Below are positions 27,329 through 37,805 of a stretch of 64,000 nt of DNA, piece by piece (within the stretch, counting starts at the first letter, position 1; the number at the start of each line of letters is the position of its first letter). The stretch spans positions 248,001 to 312,000 of the forward strand of contig NC_010602.1 in NCBI RefSeq assembly GCF_000017685.1. Reading direction: 5' to 3'. The position numbers were made by a program, and so were the translations under genes. Source of the DNA: Leptospira biflexa serovar Patoc strain 'Patoc 1 (Paris)' (GTDB lineage Bacteria; Spirochaetota; Leptospiria; Leptospirales; Leptospiraceae). Under the pieces are notes generated by a model that was not told where the DNA came from, ran no database searches, and saw only the letters and a program-made list of their open reading frames with translations.

Positions 27329-30300
27329 ATGAGAAAAGTTATCCATTTTTTTGTTTATAAACCACTCGTTGCAAACCTATTGTTTGTATTCTTGTTTCTT
27401 GCGGGAATCATTTCCGTTCTTTCTATGAAACGAGAAGCATTCCCTAGAGTGAATTTTCGTCAAGTGAGAGTTCTCACTGTGTATCCTGGTGCGAGTCCAG
27501 TCGATGTGGAAAAAAAAGTCACCATTCCCATCGAAGAGAAGTTACGCGAAGTAGAAGGACTTGATTCTGTTAGGTCGATTTCCAGAAACTCGGAATCAGA
27601 TATTAGTATCAAAATTGATTTGGAACACAGTAATCCAGATGGAGTTGTGAATGATATCCGAAGAGCAGTGGACCGTGTCACCAATTTACCAAGTCAGGTA
27701 AAAGATCGTCCCATTGTCACAGAACAAAAAAGTTCCAACTTCCCCGTTCTTGAATTTGCGATCCATGGAGCGATGGACGAAATGGAACTCCAAGAGATGG
27801 GTCGTTTCATCGAAGACGAAATGCGTAAAGTTTCTGGCGTTTCTCGTGTGGATGCATTTGGGAAACGAAAGGAAGAATGGCGGATCCGTGTGGATCCTGA
27901 TCTGAAAAAAAAATTCACAATTGGATTTGCTGATATCATCAATGCAATTTCCAAACGAAATATAAGTGTTCCCGCAGGATCGTTTTTAAGACCCATCACA
28001 CAAGACATCCGTGTGACAGGGGAAATCAGTGAAATCAACGATATAAAAAATATCCCCATTCGTTCGAATGAAACAGGCAATGCCATTTTACTTTCTCAAG
28101 TTGCCAATGTAAAAGATACATACGAAAGACCCAGGGTACTTGCGGTTGTGAATGGGGAACCGGCCTATGTTTTACAAATCATCAAAAAGGATAGTGCCGA
28201 CATCATTCGCACCGTTGAAGCTGTACAAGGTCGCATTGAAGAATTAAAAAAACAAATCCCAGCGAACATTCAATTTACGGAATTGAATAACGAAGGAGCA
28301 AGAGCTCTCAAACGACTGGATGTTGTGATCACAAACTCTTTACAGGGTTTGTTTTTAGTGGTCGTTGTACTCATTCTATTTTTTAGTTTTAAAGATTCAC
28401 TCCTAACTAGTTTATCCTTACCACTCACTTTATTTGCCGCAACCATTGCATTTCCTATCTTTGATGTTTCCTTTAACTTGGTTTCGATGCTTGGAATCAT
28501 CATCTCACTTGGGATGCTTGTGGACAATAGTATCATCATATCGGAAAATATTTATAAGTATCGATCCAAAAATTACGATTCAAGAGAAGCGGCAGTACTC
28601 GGAGCAAGTGAACTCTTTGTTCCTATCATTGGTTCTTATTTAACCACTGTTGCTGCCTTTTTACCAATGGCATTTATGTCTGGGATCATGGGAAAATTCA
28701 TTTGGCAAATCCCATTTATGGTGATAGTGGCACTTACCTTATCTCTCTTTGAATCCTTTTTGTTATTACCAGTCCGGTATGCTCAATTCACTTCCAATGA
28801 AACGAAAAAAAGATCGAAACATAGAGAACGTTTCCGTTCGGTTTTAGAAAATGGTTTTGAATCCTTAAAAGCAAAGTTCACTCGTTTCATCACAAATGTT
28901 GTAGGAAGACCGTTCCTTGCTCTCGGTTGTATCCTCATTGTATTTTTGTCTTCTTGTGGATTAGTGGGACTGATGAATTTCAATTTGTTTCCAAAAGAAG
29001 GAATTGATTATGTATTAGTCCGAGCAGAATTCCCACCTGATTTTTCTGCACAAGAGACCGCAAAACAACTGCAATACTTCCAACCGATTTTGAATAAAAT
29101 CAAAAAAGAAGAAGTACAAAGTGTAATTTTAAAAATTGGAATCCAACAAACTGACCCGACAGATCCACTCACAAGGATTGGGGAACAGTTGGGGATGGCC
29201 CAAATCATTCTAGTGCCTGAGACAGAAAGGAAACGCACTGCCCAAGAAATTTTTGGCGAACTCGAACCTGATCTAAAAAAATTACCAAATGCGATTTCCG
29301 TAATGGTGGATTTGGTTGTGAATGGACCGCCGATTGGTGCTGCGGTGACTGTTGCCATCGAGGGACGCGACTATAAAGTATTAAAGCAGATCTCAAATGA
29401 AATGCAGGATTTTTTAAGAAAACAGGATGGTGTCATCAACATCAATGATGATTACAAACCTGGAAGAGAAGAAATCCAAATCCGAGTCAAAGACACGGCA
29501 TCTGCCATCACTGGCATTGATACGGAAATCACTGCGTATTACGTGAGAACCGCTATGGAAGGTTTGGAAGCATCAAATCTTCGAAAAGGGAAGGATGAGG
29601 TGAGAATCATCATCCAAAACGATGATCGGTTTCGGGATGGCATTGAAGATTTAGATTCCATTCGAATTTCTAATAAGTTTGGTCTCCTAACACCGATTAC
29701 AGCTGTCACGACAAAAACAACCGTTCAGGGGATTGAAGCCTTGTATCATAATGATTATGAAAAGGCAATCACAGTGCTTGCGGATGTGAATGAAGCCATC
29801 ACGAGTTCTTCCATCGTCAATGGGAAAATCGTCGATGAGTTCGGCAATATTGGTAAAAAATACCCTGGTTACAAAATCAAATTCCGTGGGGAACAAGAAG
29901 AAACAGCTAAATCCATGGTATCATTATTAGTTGCAGGGGTACTTGCATTTTTTGGAATTTTTGCCATCCTGGCAATCATATTCAATAGCATCAAAAAACC
30001 TGTGTTAATCCTATTATCCATTCCTTTAGGATTTGTGGGCGTTGTGTTTGGATTTTTGATTTCCGGTAAGGCTCTCAGTTTTCTTGCGATGATTGGAATC
30101 ATTGGTCTTGCTGGGGTCATCGTGAACGCCTCCATTGTGTTAGTTGATACGATTGAGGAATTCCAATCAAGGGGTGAAGGCCTCCTTGAATCACTCATCA
30201 CTGCTTCTTCCGAAAGATTTCGTCCGATCCTTGTGACAACGATGACAACCATGGCAGGGATGATTCCGACTGCCTATGCGATTGGAGGATCAGATCCTCT

Positions 30301-30415
30301 CCTCATTCCAATGACACTATCACTTGCTTGGGGACTCGGATTTGGAACCTTTGGTTCCTTAATTTTTATCCCGGCCAGTTTTTCTGCGTATTACAAACTA
30401 AAGAAAAGAGCCTAA
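27329..30415 (+). CDS. RND-family efflux permease (HAE1/AcrB-like)
   Basis: 1028-aa inner-membrane proton-driven pump subunit with the standard layout: N-terminal helix (about 10-32), large periplasmic loop, helices 2-6 (about 335-480), helix 7 (about 525-550), second periplasmic loop and helices 8-12 (about 865-1025). YPGASPVDVEKKVTIPIEE is the HAE1 signature; helix 4 carries an aspartate in GMLVDNSIIISEN, where many pumps have two. No periplasmic adaptor or outer-membrane factor gene is beside it, so partners must be encoded elsewhere. A palindromic operator candidate precedes it and a hairpin follows. Drug versus metal substrate cannot be assigned; the sequence is nearer the drug-type pumps. 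Confidence 0.92.
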   Translation: MRKVIHFFVYKPLVANLLFVFLFLAGIISVLSMKREAFPRVNFRQVRVLTVYPGASPVDVEKKVTIPIEEKLREVEGLDSVRSISRNSESDISIKIDLEHSNPDGVVNDIRRAVDRVTNLPSQVKDRPIVTEQKSSNFPVLEFAIHGAMDEMELQEMGRFIEDEMRKVSGVSRVDAFGKRKEEWRIRVDPDLKKKFTIGFADIINAISKRNISVPAGSFLRPITQDIRVTGEISEINDIKNIPIRSNETGNAILLSQVANVKDTYERPRVLAVVNGEPAYVLQIIKKDSADIIRTVEAVQGRIEELKKQIPANIQFTELNNEGARALKRLDVVITNSLQGLFLVVVVLILFFSFKDSLLTSLSLPLTLFAATIAFPIFDVSFNLVSMLGIIISLGMLVDNSIIISENIYKYRSKNYDSREAAVLGASELFVPIIGSYLTTVAAFLPMAFMSGIMGKFIWQIPFMVIVALTLSLFESFLLLPVRYAQFTSNETKKRSKHRERFRSVLENGFESLKAKFTRFITNVVGRPFLALGCILIVFLSSCGLVGLMNFNLFPKEGIDYVLVRAEFPPDFSAQETAKQLQYFQPILNKIKKEEVQSVILKIGIQQTDPTDPLTRIGEQLGMAQIILVPETERKRTAQEIFGELEPDLKKLPNAISVMVDLVVNGPPIGAAVTVAIEGRDYKVLKQISNEMQDFLRKQDGVININDDYKPGREEIQIRVKDTASAITGIDTEITAYYVRTAMEGLEASNLRKGKDEVRIIIQNDDRFRDGIEDLDSIRISNKFGLLTPITAVTTKTTVQGIEALYHNDYEKAITVLADVNEAITSSSIVNGKIVDEFGNIGKKYPGYKIKFRGEQEETAKSMVSLLVAGVLAFFGIFAILAIIFNSIKKPVLILLSIPLGFVGVVFGFLISGKALSFLAMIGIIGLAGVIVNASIVLVDTIEEFQSRGEGLLESLITASSERFRPILVTTMTTMAGMIPTAYAIGGSDPLLIPMTLSLAWGLGFGTFGSLIFIPASFSAYYKLKKRA

Positions 30416-30439
30416 TCCATTTCGTAAGTTTCATTCGTG

Positions 30440-30474
30440 GAGTCATTGAATCAAATGTTCTTGTTTAATGACTC
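30440..30474. terminator. Possible bidirectional terminator
   Basis: GAGTCATT and AATGACTC arms (8 bases each) around a 19-base loop that can extend the stem with GAA/TTC. It lies between the convergent RND and DUF2804 genes; T runs are short. Confidence 0.5.
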
Positions 30475-30481
30475 TTGTCCT

Positions 30482-31513
30482 TTAGTAATGATTGAGAACG
30501 TCCTCGGCAAAACCAAGTACGTTCTCTAATTTGATTTTTTTCCCGTTATCCAATACAACAGTTCCATGAAAGGTTCCAAATACTTGGTGTTGGACAGATT
30601 TGATGATGAGAAAATTCATATAAGAGTTACGATCGACAATTGGTTTGAAATCTAAATCCAAACGGTTGTTATTGGAAACAAATTTCCATGGTGCCATATA
30701 ATCTTTTGTGTTGATCATGAATTTTACTTCATCAAGTTTGTGAATCTTCCCATCATATAAGATTACGTTTTCAGAAGCGGGGGTTCGATCAGAAAATCCA
30801 TAACCCAAATTGAGACCAAATGGTTTTCCATCAATCCTTGCAGAAACAGAACCCCAATACCAACGATTTTTATATGTCCAAACCCCTCTACCCCAATCCA
30901 AAGCACCAAAGTCTGTCTTTGCATCGAATTGATAAGTTGTGTTTCCGATGACAACTTTCCCTTTTGCAGGCATACAGTTGATTTTGGTATTGTAATAGAA
31001 TGCCTTTCTGTTTTCTTTCCAGGAAGTGGCAATGTTCATGGTATCCATTTTGGGTTCAGAGAGTTCGATGGTGCCTTGGATGCCTTTCGAACCATCAGGA
31101 GCTTGGAATTGTTCTGATCCAAATTCGAGCGTACGTTTTCCGTCTCTCACTTCAAATCGTAGATGTAACTTTTTGTCTTGAAACGAAACCACACCGAGAT
31201 CGTTTGTTCTCGGAAAACCTGTTTTTCCTAAGGGGAATACTGATAGTGTATCAATCTGTTGGAAAGTCGCTTTTTTAAAATCTAAAAAGCAGATTGCGAA
31301 TAAACCCGCATAACCTAAGTCAGATGCTGTAAGTGTGATACCAAATTCTTTTGTTGGGGAAAGAATCGAATAATAATCCCATTCTTTGATCCGAAGTTTA
31401 GAAGCGGCAATATTTTCCCGGTTATAAGTCCAAAGAGGTGAACGTGCCCAACCTTCTTCTGTTATGGTTCCATCTGCATTTAATAAAGGGATTTGTTTTT
31501 TGATCTCAGGCAT
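30482..31513 (-). CDS. DUF2804 family protein
   Basis: Starting at ATG 31513 gives 343 aa beginning MPEIKKQIPLLNADGTITE; the usual DUF2804 N-terminus is like this (a short lead, then LL..DG....GW.R.PLW.Y.R). A longer frame to 31663 would overlap the divergent GMC gene and is rejected; ATG 31618 remains possible. The family has no known activity; it is beta-rich, with a lipocalin-like feel, and includes the ALDWGRGVWTYKNRWYWGS type of Trp-rich core. No signal peptide with this start. It is divergent from a cholesterol-oxidase-like gene, with about 130 bases between starts. Confidence 0.8.
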   Translation of the reverse strand: MPEIKKQIPLLNADGTITEEGWARSPLWTYNRENIAASKLRIKEWDYYSILSPTKEFGITLTASDLGYAGLFAICFLDFKKATFQQIDTLSVFPLGKTGFPRTNDLGVVSFQDKKLHLRFEVRDGKRTLEFGSEQFQAPDGSKGIQGTIELSEPKMDTMNIATSWKENRKAFYYNTKINCMPAKGKVVIGNTTYQFDAKTDFGALDWGRGVWTYKNRWYWGSVSARIDGKPFGLNLGYGFSDRTPASENVILYDGKIHKLDEVKFMINTKDYMAPWKFVSNNNRLDLDFKPIVDRNSYMNFLIIKSVQHQVFGTFHGTVVLDNGKKIKLENVLGFAEDVLNHY

Positions 31514-31644
31514 GAACCGATTCAAAACCGATGATTTGATTCGACCAGAAGTTTTTTTCAAATTCAAAAGAGCGAATTGACAGAAAATGAATTCATAGAG
31601 AGAATCGGATTCGCTCATTCTCCACAAACAAGGAAAAACGAACC

Positions 31645-33393
31645 ATGAACCAAACCATTCCAAAAGAACAAAAATTTGATTACGACGTGATCATCGTTGG
31701 GTCAGGATTTGGTGGTTCTGTTTCTGCGTATCGTCTTTCGCAAAAAGGGTACAAAGTATTAGTCATAGAATCCGGAAAAAGATGGAAGGCAGGTGACTTT
31801 CCTAAAACCAATTGGAGTCTACGAAAGTATTTGTGGATGCCCAAATTAGGTTTTTATGGAATCCAACGAATCAATTTACTGAATGATTTTTTACTTGTGA
31901 GCGGATCAGGTGTTGGTGGTGGCTCACTCGTATATGCCTGTACTTTATATGTGCCTTCATCCAAAGTTTTAAATTCACCATTGTATTCCAAGATGGGTGG
32001 AGAGAAAGCTTTGTTACCTTATTATGTTGTAGCAAAGCATATGTTAGGTGTTACGGAAAATCCACAATTGTGGGAACCAGATCATTTATTACTTGAAACG
32101 GCAAAATCATTTGGAAAAGAAGATACATTCCGAAGGACACCAGTTGGAATTTATTTCGGAAACAAAAAAGATCTTAAAGATCCTTTTTTTGAAGGAGATG
32201 GCCCTGACCGTGATCCTTGTAATTATTGTGGTGGTTGTATGGTGGGGTGCCGACACAATGCAAAAAATACATTGGATAAAAACTATTTGTACTTAGCAGA
32301 AAAGTTAGGTGCTGTCATATTACCTGAAACAAAGGTAACTTCACTCATCCCTCTCAATGAAAAAGGAATCCCAGATCCTGAAGCAAGTGGCGAATTTGGA
32401 TATGAGCTGGAAACCAAGAGTACAACTGGTTGGTTTGGGTATCCTAAAAGTAAATTTCGTTCGAATCAAGTGGTTCTATCTGCTGGAGTCATGGGAACTG
32501 TTGGCTTACTCCTCAAGATGCAACAAGAAAACAAAATGATCCGATTGTCAGAGAAGTTAGGTGATACGGTTCGTACGAATAGTGAGACTGTTTTGCCAGT
32601 CACAGTACCAGCAAGTCACAATGCTGACTATTCCAGAGGGATTGCTATCACATCCTCAGTCCATCCTGATGAAAATACTCACATTGAACCTGTACGTTAT
32701 TCCAAAGGTTCTGATTTTTTTGGAGTCCTTGCCAGTGTGATGACAGACGGTGGTGGAAAGTTTCCAAGGCCATTGAAATTTTTTTGGACCATGGTGCGCC
32801 ACCCACTTTATTTTTTAAAGGCCCACAATCCGTTTGGTTTTGCAAAAAACTCGATCATCTTACTTGTCATGCAAACGGTAGACAATAGTGTGCGACTGGT
32901 TCGAAAGAGGCGCTTCATTTGGCCCTTCCAAAGAACGATCACTTCAGCCCTGTCCACAGGAGAGCCAACACCAACATACATTCCGATCGCCAATGCGTTT
33001 ACTCGAAAATTAGCAGAAATTGTTGGTGGAATCCCACGTAGTTCTCTTAACGAAACTTTACTATCGGCACCTGTGACAGGTCACATCATGGGTGGTTGTA
33101 TTGTTGCCGAGTCACCAGAGAAAGGTGTGATTGATTTGGAAAACAAAGTATTTGGATACGAGAATTTACGAGTTTGTGATGCTTCGATGTTAACAGTCAA
33201 CTTGGGTGTGAATCCAAGTCTTACCATCACTGCTTTATCGGAACGTGCGATGAGCCTTATCCCACCAAAAGAAACAACACAGATTCAATTTTTGAAGTTT
33301 GAAGTGAAACGTGGATTTGACAAAACAATTGCCTTCAAACCCACTAAACGTGTTGTTAAAAAATCGACAACGACAAGGAAACAATTATCGTAA
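31645..33393 (+). CDS. GMC oxidoreductase, cholesterol-oxidase-like, with CxxCxxCxxxC motif
   Basis: 582 aa flavoprotein. The FAD-binding GSGFGG (19-24) heads a Rossmann motif, followed by [11 protein letters not shown] (about 88-98) typical of GMC enzymes. Unusually, C192, C195, C198 and C202 form a CxxCxxCxxxC ferredoxin-type pattern ([11 protein letters not shown]), followed by [17 protein letters not shown]; this is found in the ChoD-like branch. The C-terminal [17 protein letters not shown] is the FAD-closing motif. AAGGA lies nine bases before the ATG. The substrate could be a sterol-like or long-chain alcohol, but none is proven. Next gene (ankyrin) follows after 5 bases. Confidence 0.85.
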   Translation: MNQTIPKEQKFDYDVIIVGSGFGGSVSAYRLSQKGYKVLVIESGKRWKAGDFPKTNWSLRKYLWMPKLGFYGIQRINLLNDFLLVSGSGVGGGSLVYACTLYVPSSKVLNSPLYSKMGGEKALLPYYVVAKHMLGVTENPQLWEPDHLLLETAKSFGKEDTFRRTPVGIYFGNKKDLKDPFFEGDGPDRDPCNYCGGCMVGCRHNAKNTLDKNYLYLAEKLGAVILPETKVTSLIPLNEKGIPDPEASGEFGYELETKSTTGWFGYPKSKFRSNQVVLSAGVMGTVGLLLKMQQENKMIRLSEKLGDTVRTNSETVLPVTVPASHNADYSRGIAITSSVHPDENTHIEPVRYSKGSDFFGVLASVMTDGGGKFPRPLKFFWTMVRHPLYFLKAHNPFGFAKNSIILLVMQTVDNSVRLVRKRRFIWPFQRTITSALSTGEPTPTYIPIANAFTRKLAEIVGGIPRSSLNETLLSAPVTGHIMGGCIVAESPEKGVIDLENKVFGYENLRVCDASMLTVNLGVNPSLTITALSERAMSLIPPKETTQIQFLKFEVKRGFDKTIAFKPTKRVVKKSTTTRKQLS

Positions 33394-33398
33394 CAAGA

Positions 33399-34310
33399 AT
33401 GAGTTTGATTGAGGTCGCGAAATCGGGGAGTATCGATGAGTGGGATTTGTGTTTAAAAGAAGGAGAAGATCCCAATGGATTGGATACGTATGGAACCAAT
33501 GCCCTTTCCTGGATGTTAAAAGTAGACAATGTAAATTTGTTCCGACATGCGATCCTAACCGGTGCTGATCCGAATTCCCCATACCGAACTCCTGGCAATG
33601 TGATTTTTGATGTGATCAGTCAAAATCGAACTCAGTTTATGGACGCACTAATAACAACAGCGACTCATTGGAAATCTTCACCTAACATTCAAACGCGAGA
33701 CAAAGACGGAAATACAATTTATCACTTGTCTGTTTTGGAATCTTGCGAACCGCTCTGGGAAGTTCTCCATGAACAGATCACTGATGATATTATTTCCTTA
33801 AGAAATGAAAGCGGTCGTTCGCTTTTTTTAGAAGCCATCATTGAAAATCGAATCGAAATTCTATCCTATTTACTCAAAACATTCCCCCAAGTGAAAGACC
33901 ATTCTGACAGCGAAGGCAAAAATGCCCTTCATTTAGCAGCGGAACGTAATTTAGATGAAGTATGTTCCATACTTCTGGAAGAAGGAACGATCGACCTAGA
34001 AACTAGAGATAACTATGGTAATACGGCATTATTTTTATCAGCTTCTTCTGACGGAGTTGAGTCAATGAAGGAACTTCTCTATGCGGGTGCCAATCCATTT
34101 GTTTGGGGTGAAAATGATGAATCCATTTCTCGGTTACTGGATAGAGAAAAATTTGGACATTGTCTGAAAACTTGGAAAGACTATGTGATCCAAAAAGCGA
34201 TCTTAGGAGAAGTGTATTCCTTCAGAAAAGAAATGATCCAATACATCCAACAAGAAAAACCTTTCAAACCAGAAGAGCTCGCCAAAGCAAAGTTAGTAGA
34301 TTTGATTTAA
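33399..34310 (+). CDS. Ankyrin-repeat protein
   Basis: 303 aa with ankyrin-type repeats: one around residues 25-55 (LNP...G.NALSWML), weaker ones near 95-130, and clear ones at about 165-200 (GKNALHLAAERNLDEVCSIL) and 205-240 (YGNTALFLSASSDG). No signal peptide, so cytosolic. Ankyrin arrays bind protein partners. It starts 5 bases after the GMC gene, so it is probably co-expressed and may chaperone or regulate it. The last 60 residues are charged and helical. Confidence 0.82.
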   Translation: MSLIEVAKSGSIDEWDLCLKEGEDPNGLDTYGTNALSWMLKVDNVNLFRHAILTGADPNSPYRTPGNVIFDVISQNRTQFMDALITTATHWKSSPNIQTRDKDGNTIYHLSVLESCEPLWEVLHEQITDDIISLRNESGRSLFLEAIIENRIEILSYLLKTFPQVKDHSDSEGKNALHLAAERNLDEVCSILLEEGTIDLETRDNYGNTALFLSASSDGVESMKELLYAGANPFVWGENDESISRLLDREKFGHCLKTWKDYVIQKAILGEVYSFRKEMIQYIQQEKPFKPEELAKAKLVDLI

Positions 34311-34337
34311 ATCTGAATTAAAGGAATACACAACTCA

Positions 34338-35990
34338 CTATTTTTGAGGAGTTGCATCATTGCCTATAAATTTTGGTCCATAATTTCCCTCTCGGTCGGT
34401 ATGGTTTCGTTCGAACCGAGGGCGCTCAAATGTAAAATGTTGTTCAATATTGGTTTTGAAGGGAGCATTCTCCGGAGATTCTCCAAATTGTTTGAGCTCC
34501 GATGTTTTTAAGACAGTCCTTGGGTGTTTCCCAAGTCTACCTTGGAATTGAAAGAATGAGGCAACTGATTTGTCTACTTTGTGGTGACCATCAGGGTCCA
34601 TCACTGCCTTTTGGTTCACCCAACCTGGTTCCTCCCAGATCACAATTTTTTCGATCCTTTGTTTGATCATACTGCGTGCGTCTACGATTTGGGTGGGAAA
34701 GGGATTTATTTCTACCCCAGTAGCTGGAGTTTCCATTTTTTCCTTTGGAAAGACTGTTTGCGATTGAGACTTTTGGATCGTTGTCCCTGGACCAATCGTA
34801 ACAGCCGCGAGTTCTTTTTCAGAAAGATCAGAAGGCAAAATTAAGATCGATTCTTTGGGATCAAAGCTTGGAAATACATCCCAAGGGTCAGAAATATAAT
34901 TAAACAGAAAGTTTCCTGCATTTAATTTTACCGTATAACCACCATATGCTGACGTTGGATTTCCTCCATCCGCACCCATATTCCCTTTGGCCACATAGAG
35001 TATGGGATGATTTTTGATAGAATTGAGATTCCGAAAGTCTGTATCTAACAAAATATGGTTGTGACCAGTGAGTAAAATCCGTTTCGGTTTTCCCTCTTTT
35101 GAAATGAGAAGTGCATACGATTCTAAGTCACCTTGGTGGATGTTTCCAAATTTGGTAGGGCCTTCATTCCAATCATACCAAATCCAATACGACACCACCA
35201 TATCACCATTTCCTACTTCATACCAATAATTGGCATCATCGCGAAAACCAGGAAGGGCTTCTTTTTGTGTTCCCGACACTCTTGTTTCTGCATACCGAAC
35301 GTGAGCATACAAATGAGTAGGGTTTTCTTTGTAAGTTTGTTCTGGAAATTCTACATAATTCCAAGTCGTTTGGCCTTTTGACTTTCTTCTAAGATCTTTT
35401 TCTGGCAAAGGATATTCTTTTGAAACAAAATGTTCTGCATATTTTTCAATGTTAGATGGTAAGTGTTTTTTATCTTTGTGAAAAACAAGAATTGGGGCAA
35501 ACTTTTTGGCGATCTCCTCTTGGATTCGATTGGGAATTCTGTTTTCTTGGCTCACAAATCGAAATTCTTTTGTAATAATTGCACCTAACGTAGAAATGTC
35601 GGATGGAGAATACCAAAAAGGATTATGGCCAGGAGAAAACTTGCCATGAACTATATCAATGCCTTGGACTTTGATCGCGAGATGCGTCCAATCCTTAGGG
35701 AGAGTTTGATTGATTTTAAGACTTGCCGCATTCGATTTAATTTTTCCTAGATCATAACTGTTTTCTAAAATCGGAATATAACAGTCATTTGCTGTTGGTT
35801 TGTCACATTTATAAAATTGAAGTAAAAAGGAAATGGATTCTCCATTTAACTCTTTCGGGATTGCCGATAGTTTGAATTGAAACGTAATGTTTGTAGGCAG
35901 ATTGACTTGTAAGTTATTTAGGGAAGCTGACTTACAAGTAAGGATGGTGAAGAGTAAAAAGGTAGAAGGGAGAAGGTGTTTGTAATTCAT
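34338..35990 (-). CDS. Putative lipoprotein with Vps62-like domain
   Basis: 550 aa. Signal with lipobox-like ILTC at about residue 19 (mature protein starts at the cysteine), then about 120 residues of Ig-like beta character. From about residue 165 the KFAPILVFHKDKKHLP segment, the repeated aromatic/His/Asp motifs (YWIWYDWNEG, HQGDLESYALL, GHNHILLDTD) resemble the Vps62/DUF946 family. Function in bacteria unknown; a metal-dependent hydrolase or carbohydrate-binding role is a guess. It lies alone on the minus strand, convergent to the ankyrin gene and preceded by a terminator. Confidence 0.6.
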   Translation of the reverse strand: MNYKHLLPSTFLLFTILTCKSASLNNLQVNLPTNITFQFKLSAIPKELNGESISFLLQFYKCDKPTANDCYIPILENSYDLGKIKSNAASLKINQTLPKDWTHLAIKVQGIDIVHGKFSPGHNPFWYSPSDISTLGAIITKEFRFVSQENRIPNRIQEEIAKKFAPILVFHKDKKHLPSNIEKYAEHFVSKEYPLPEKDLRRKSKGQTTWNYVEFPEQTYKENPTHLYAHVRYAETRVSGTQKEALPGFRDDANYWYEVGNGDMVVSYWIWYDWNEGPTKFGNIHQGDLESYALLISKEGKPKRILLTGHNHILLDTDFRNLNSIKNHPILYVAKGNMGADGGNPTSAYGGYTVKLNAGNFLFNYISDPWDVFPSFDPKESILILPSDLSEKELAAVTIGPGTTIQKSQSQTVFPKEKMETPATGVEINPFPTQIVDARSMIKQRIEKIVIWEEPGWVNQKAVMDPDGHHKVDKSVASFFQFQGRLGKHPRTVLKTSELKQFGESPENAPFKTNIEQHFTFERPRFERNHTDREGNYGPKFIGNDATPQK

Positions 35991-36020
35991 AATTTGTGGA
36001 ACAAAGAATTTAAAAATAAA

Positions 36021-36044
36021 AAAACCCCTGGTGTCAGGGGTTTT
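36021..36044. terminator. Strong bidirectional terminator
   Basis: AAAACCCCTG and CAGGGGTTTT form a perfect 10-base stem with a GTGT loop and T runs on both sides. It ends the lysine-rich gene on the minus strand. Confidence 0.92.
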
Positions 36045-36065
36045 TCCAATGGAAGATAGAAAGTA

Positions 36066-36317
36066 TTATTCAGCGTCTTTCTTAGCTTTCTTTTCTTTTT
36101 TGGCTTTCTTAGCTTTTTTAGCCTTTTTCTCGCCATTTTTGTTATTCTTTTTCTCTTTTTTCTCACCGTCTTTGTTGTTCATTTTGTCTTTTTTAGGTTT
36201 AACGGTTTCAGAAGCTTCTTCCGCTTGCATCGTTGGTTCTTCGTCTGCTTCTGTTTGCGCAAACAAACCAAAACTGCTGAAAGAGAAAAGAGTGAGAATC
36301 ACAAGAAATTTTTTCAT
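36066..36317 (-). CDS. Exported lysine-rich low-complexity protein, 83 aa
   Basis: A signal peptide (about 1-20, ending LFAQ) is followed by a short acidic stretch and then about 45 residues dominated by Lys with Ala, Glu and Asn in GEKKEKKNNKNGEKK-type repeats. The mature protein is extremely basic and disordered. A strong terminator follows, the start is ATG with GAGG nearby (about 36318-36330), and the signal peptide is well formed, so it is probably expressed. Role unknown; binding to lipopolysaccharide, peptidoglycan or nucleic acid would fit the charge. Confidence 0.7.
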   Translation of the reverse strand: MKKFLVILTLFSFSSFGLFAQTEADEEPTMQAEEASETVKPKKDKMNNKDGEKKEKKNNKNGEKKAKKAKKAKKEKKAKKDAE

Positions 36318-36398
36318 TTTTTACCTCGTATCGAATGTGCGACCAATTAGATACTAATTCGGTGATTATACAATCTTAAATTTTTGACTAGAACCGAT

Positions 36399-37805
36399 TT
36401 ATTTTCCGACACAAAATTTGCTGAAAATTCGACCCAAAATTTCCTCATTTTCCACAACTCCATTCACTTGGCCAATTTCATGCAAAGCGACATTAATTTC
36501 CTGGATATAAATTTCTGCGGGAGCGTTGTTTTCCATCAATTGGATGGCTTCCGATAAACAAGATTCAATTTTTTGAATGTGATACCGTTGGCGGTCTTCT
36601 AATAAGACCAAGTCTTCCGTATCATCTTTGGATGTTAATTTTGATTTTAACAATTCTAATAATTCGGGTATCCCTTGTTTTGTTTTACAGGAAATTTCTG
36701 AAATAGTGAGTTGGAATTCCTCTTGGATATCATGAATAGATTCCGTATGCCAAGAAGGATGTTTTGAATCTATTTTGTTGGCAACAATAAGGGAACCGAA
36801 TAGGCGATCTTTGTGTTTGAGAAGGAATGATTGTTTTTCAAATGGAAGAGATGTATCGATTAAAAATAATTTAACATTGGCACTATCTGCTTCTCTTTTG
36901 CTCCGTTCAATGCCCATCTGTTCGATGTTGTCGGTTGTATCCCGGATTCCTGCTGTGTCAACAAGCCGGATAGGGATTCCATCCAAACTCAATTCTTCGG
37001 CAATATAATCCCTAGTTGTTCCAGGAACATCGGAAATAATGGATCGATCCTTTCCGATAAGCAAATTCATAAGACTCGACTTTCCAGTGTTAGGTTCTCC
37101 ATACAATACTACAGTAGATTGTAATATGTAAGATTCCGCTCTTTCAGAGTCTTTGATGAGCTTAGAACATAAATTTTTTAGAGCCACCATTCTATTTTTT
37201 CGTTCTTCTAAACTCTCGAAGGTTAGGTCTTCTGTAGAAAAATCAATTTCGGCTTCACATTCTGCTTTGAGTGAAATTAAATCGCTTCGAATTTTGGAAC
37301 TTAATTTTGTGATTTCACCAAATACATTTTTTTGGGCGAGTTCCAATTCATATTTGGATCGTGCTTCAATCAATCGACTGATCGCTTCAGCGCCAGATAA
37401 ATTGATTTTGCCATTCATATAGGCACGTTTCGTAAATTCACCTTTTTGTGCAGGTCGTGCTCCCTTTTCAAATAACACATGAAGGGCTCGTTTTAATAAA
37501 AGTGGATTTCCGTGGAGATGAAATTCGGCTAAATCTTCACCTGTGTAAGAGTTAGGCGCTGGAAAGTAAAAGAATACAATTTGGTCTAGAGGTTTTCCAT
37601 TTTCGACAAAGTCGCAAAAGATGGCAGAACGTTTTTGATTTTGTAGGAAGGTTTCTGTGAGGGGTTTTTGATTTTTTTCTAGAACAGCAAGGGCGATAGG
37701 CATCACCAAGGAACCCGAGACCCGAAGGATACCAATCGCTCCGGGGCCTTGGGCAGTGGACAATGCCGCTATGGTATCAATCAAGATCTTCTTGGTCGAC
37801 TCCAT
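36399..37805 (-). CDS. mnmE: tRNA modification GTPase MnmE
   Basis: GTPase that, with MnmG, modifies the wobble uridine of several tRNAs. The N-terminal folate-binding domain opens with [22 protein letters not shown], the G domain has GEPNTGKSS (G1), DVPGTTRD (G2/G3 region), DTAGIRD and NKID (G4), and the C-terminal FCVGK supplies the catalytic cysteine. I chose ATG 37805; a TTG at 37820 (AAAGG upstream) would add five residues. Either start lies inside the end of khpB (28 or 44 bases overlap). Last gene of the rpmH-mnmE cluster. Confidence 0.95.
   Translation of the reverse strand: MESTKKILIDTIAALSTAQGPGAIGILRVSGSLVMPIALAVLEKNQKPLTETFLQNQKRSAIFCDFVENGKPLDQIVFFYFPAPNSYTGEDLAEFHLHGNPLLLKRALHVLFEKGARPAQKGEFTKRAYMNGKINLSGAEAISRLIEARSKYELELAQKNVFGEITKLSSKIRSDLISLKAECEAEIDFSTEDLTFESLEERKNRMVALKNLCSKLIKDSERAESYILQSTVVLYGEPNTGKSSLMNLLIGKDRSIISDVPGTTRDYIAEELSLDGIPIRLVDTAGIRDTTDNIEQMGIERSKREADSANVKLFLIDTSLPFEKQSFLLKHKDRLFGSLIVANKIDSKHPSWHTESIHDIQEEFQLTISEISCKTKQGIPELLELLKSKLTSKDDTEDLVLLEDRQRYHIQKIESCLSEAIQLMENNAPAEIYIQEINVALHEIGQVNGVVENEEILGRIFSKFCVGK

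Noticed and set aside
31514..31663. Extended N-terminus of the DUF2804 protein
   Set aside because: It overlaps the divergent GMC gene and its promoter, while the family start matches MPEIKKQIPLLN at 31513.
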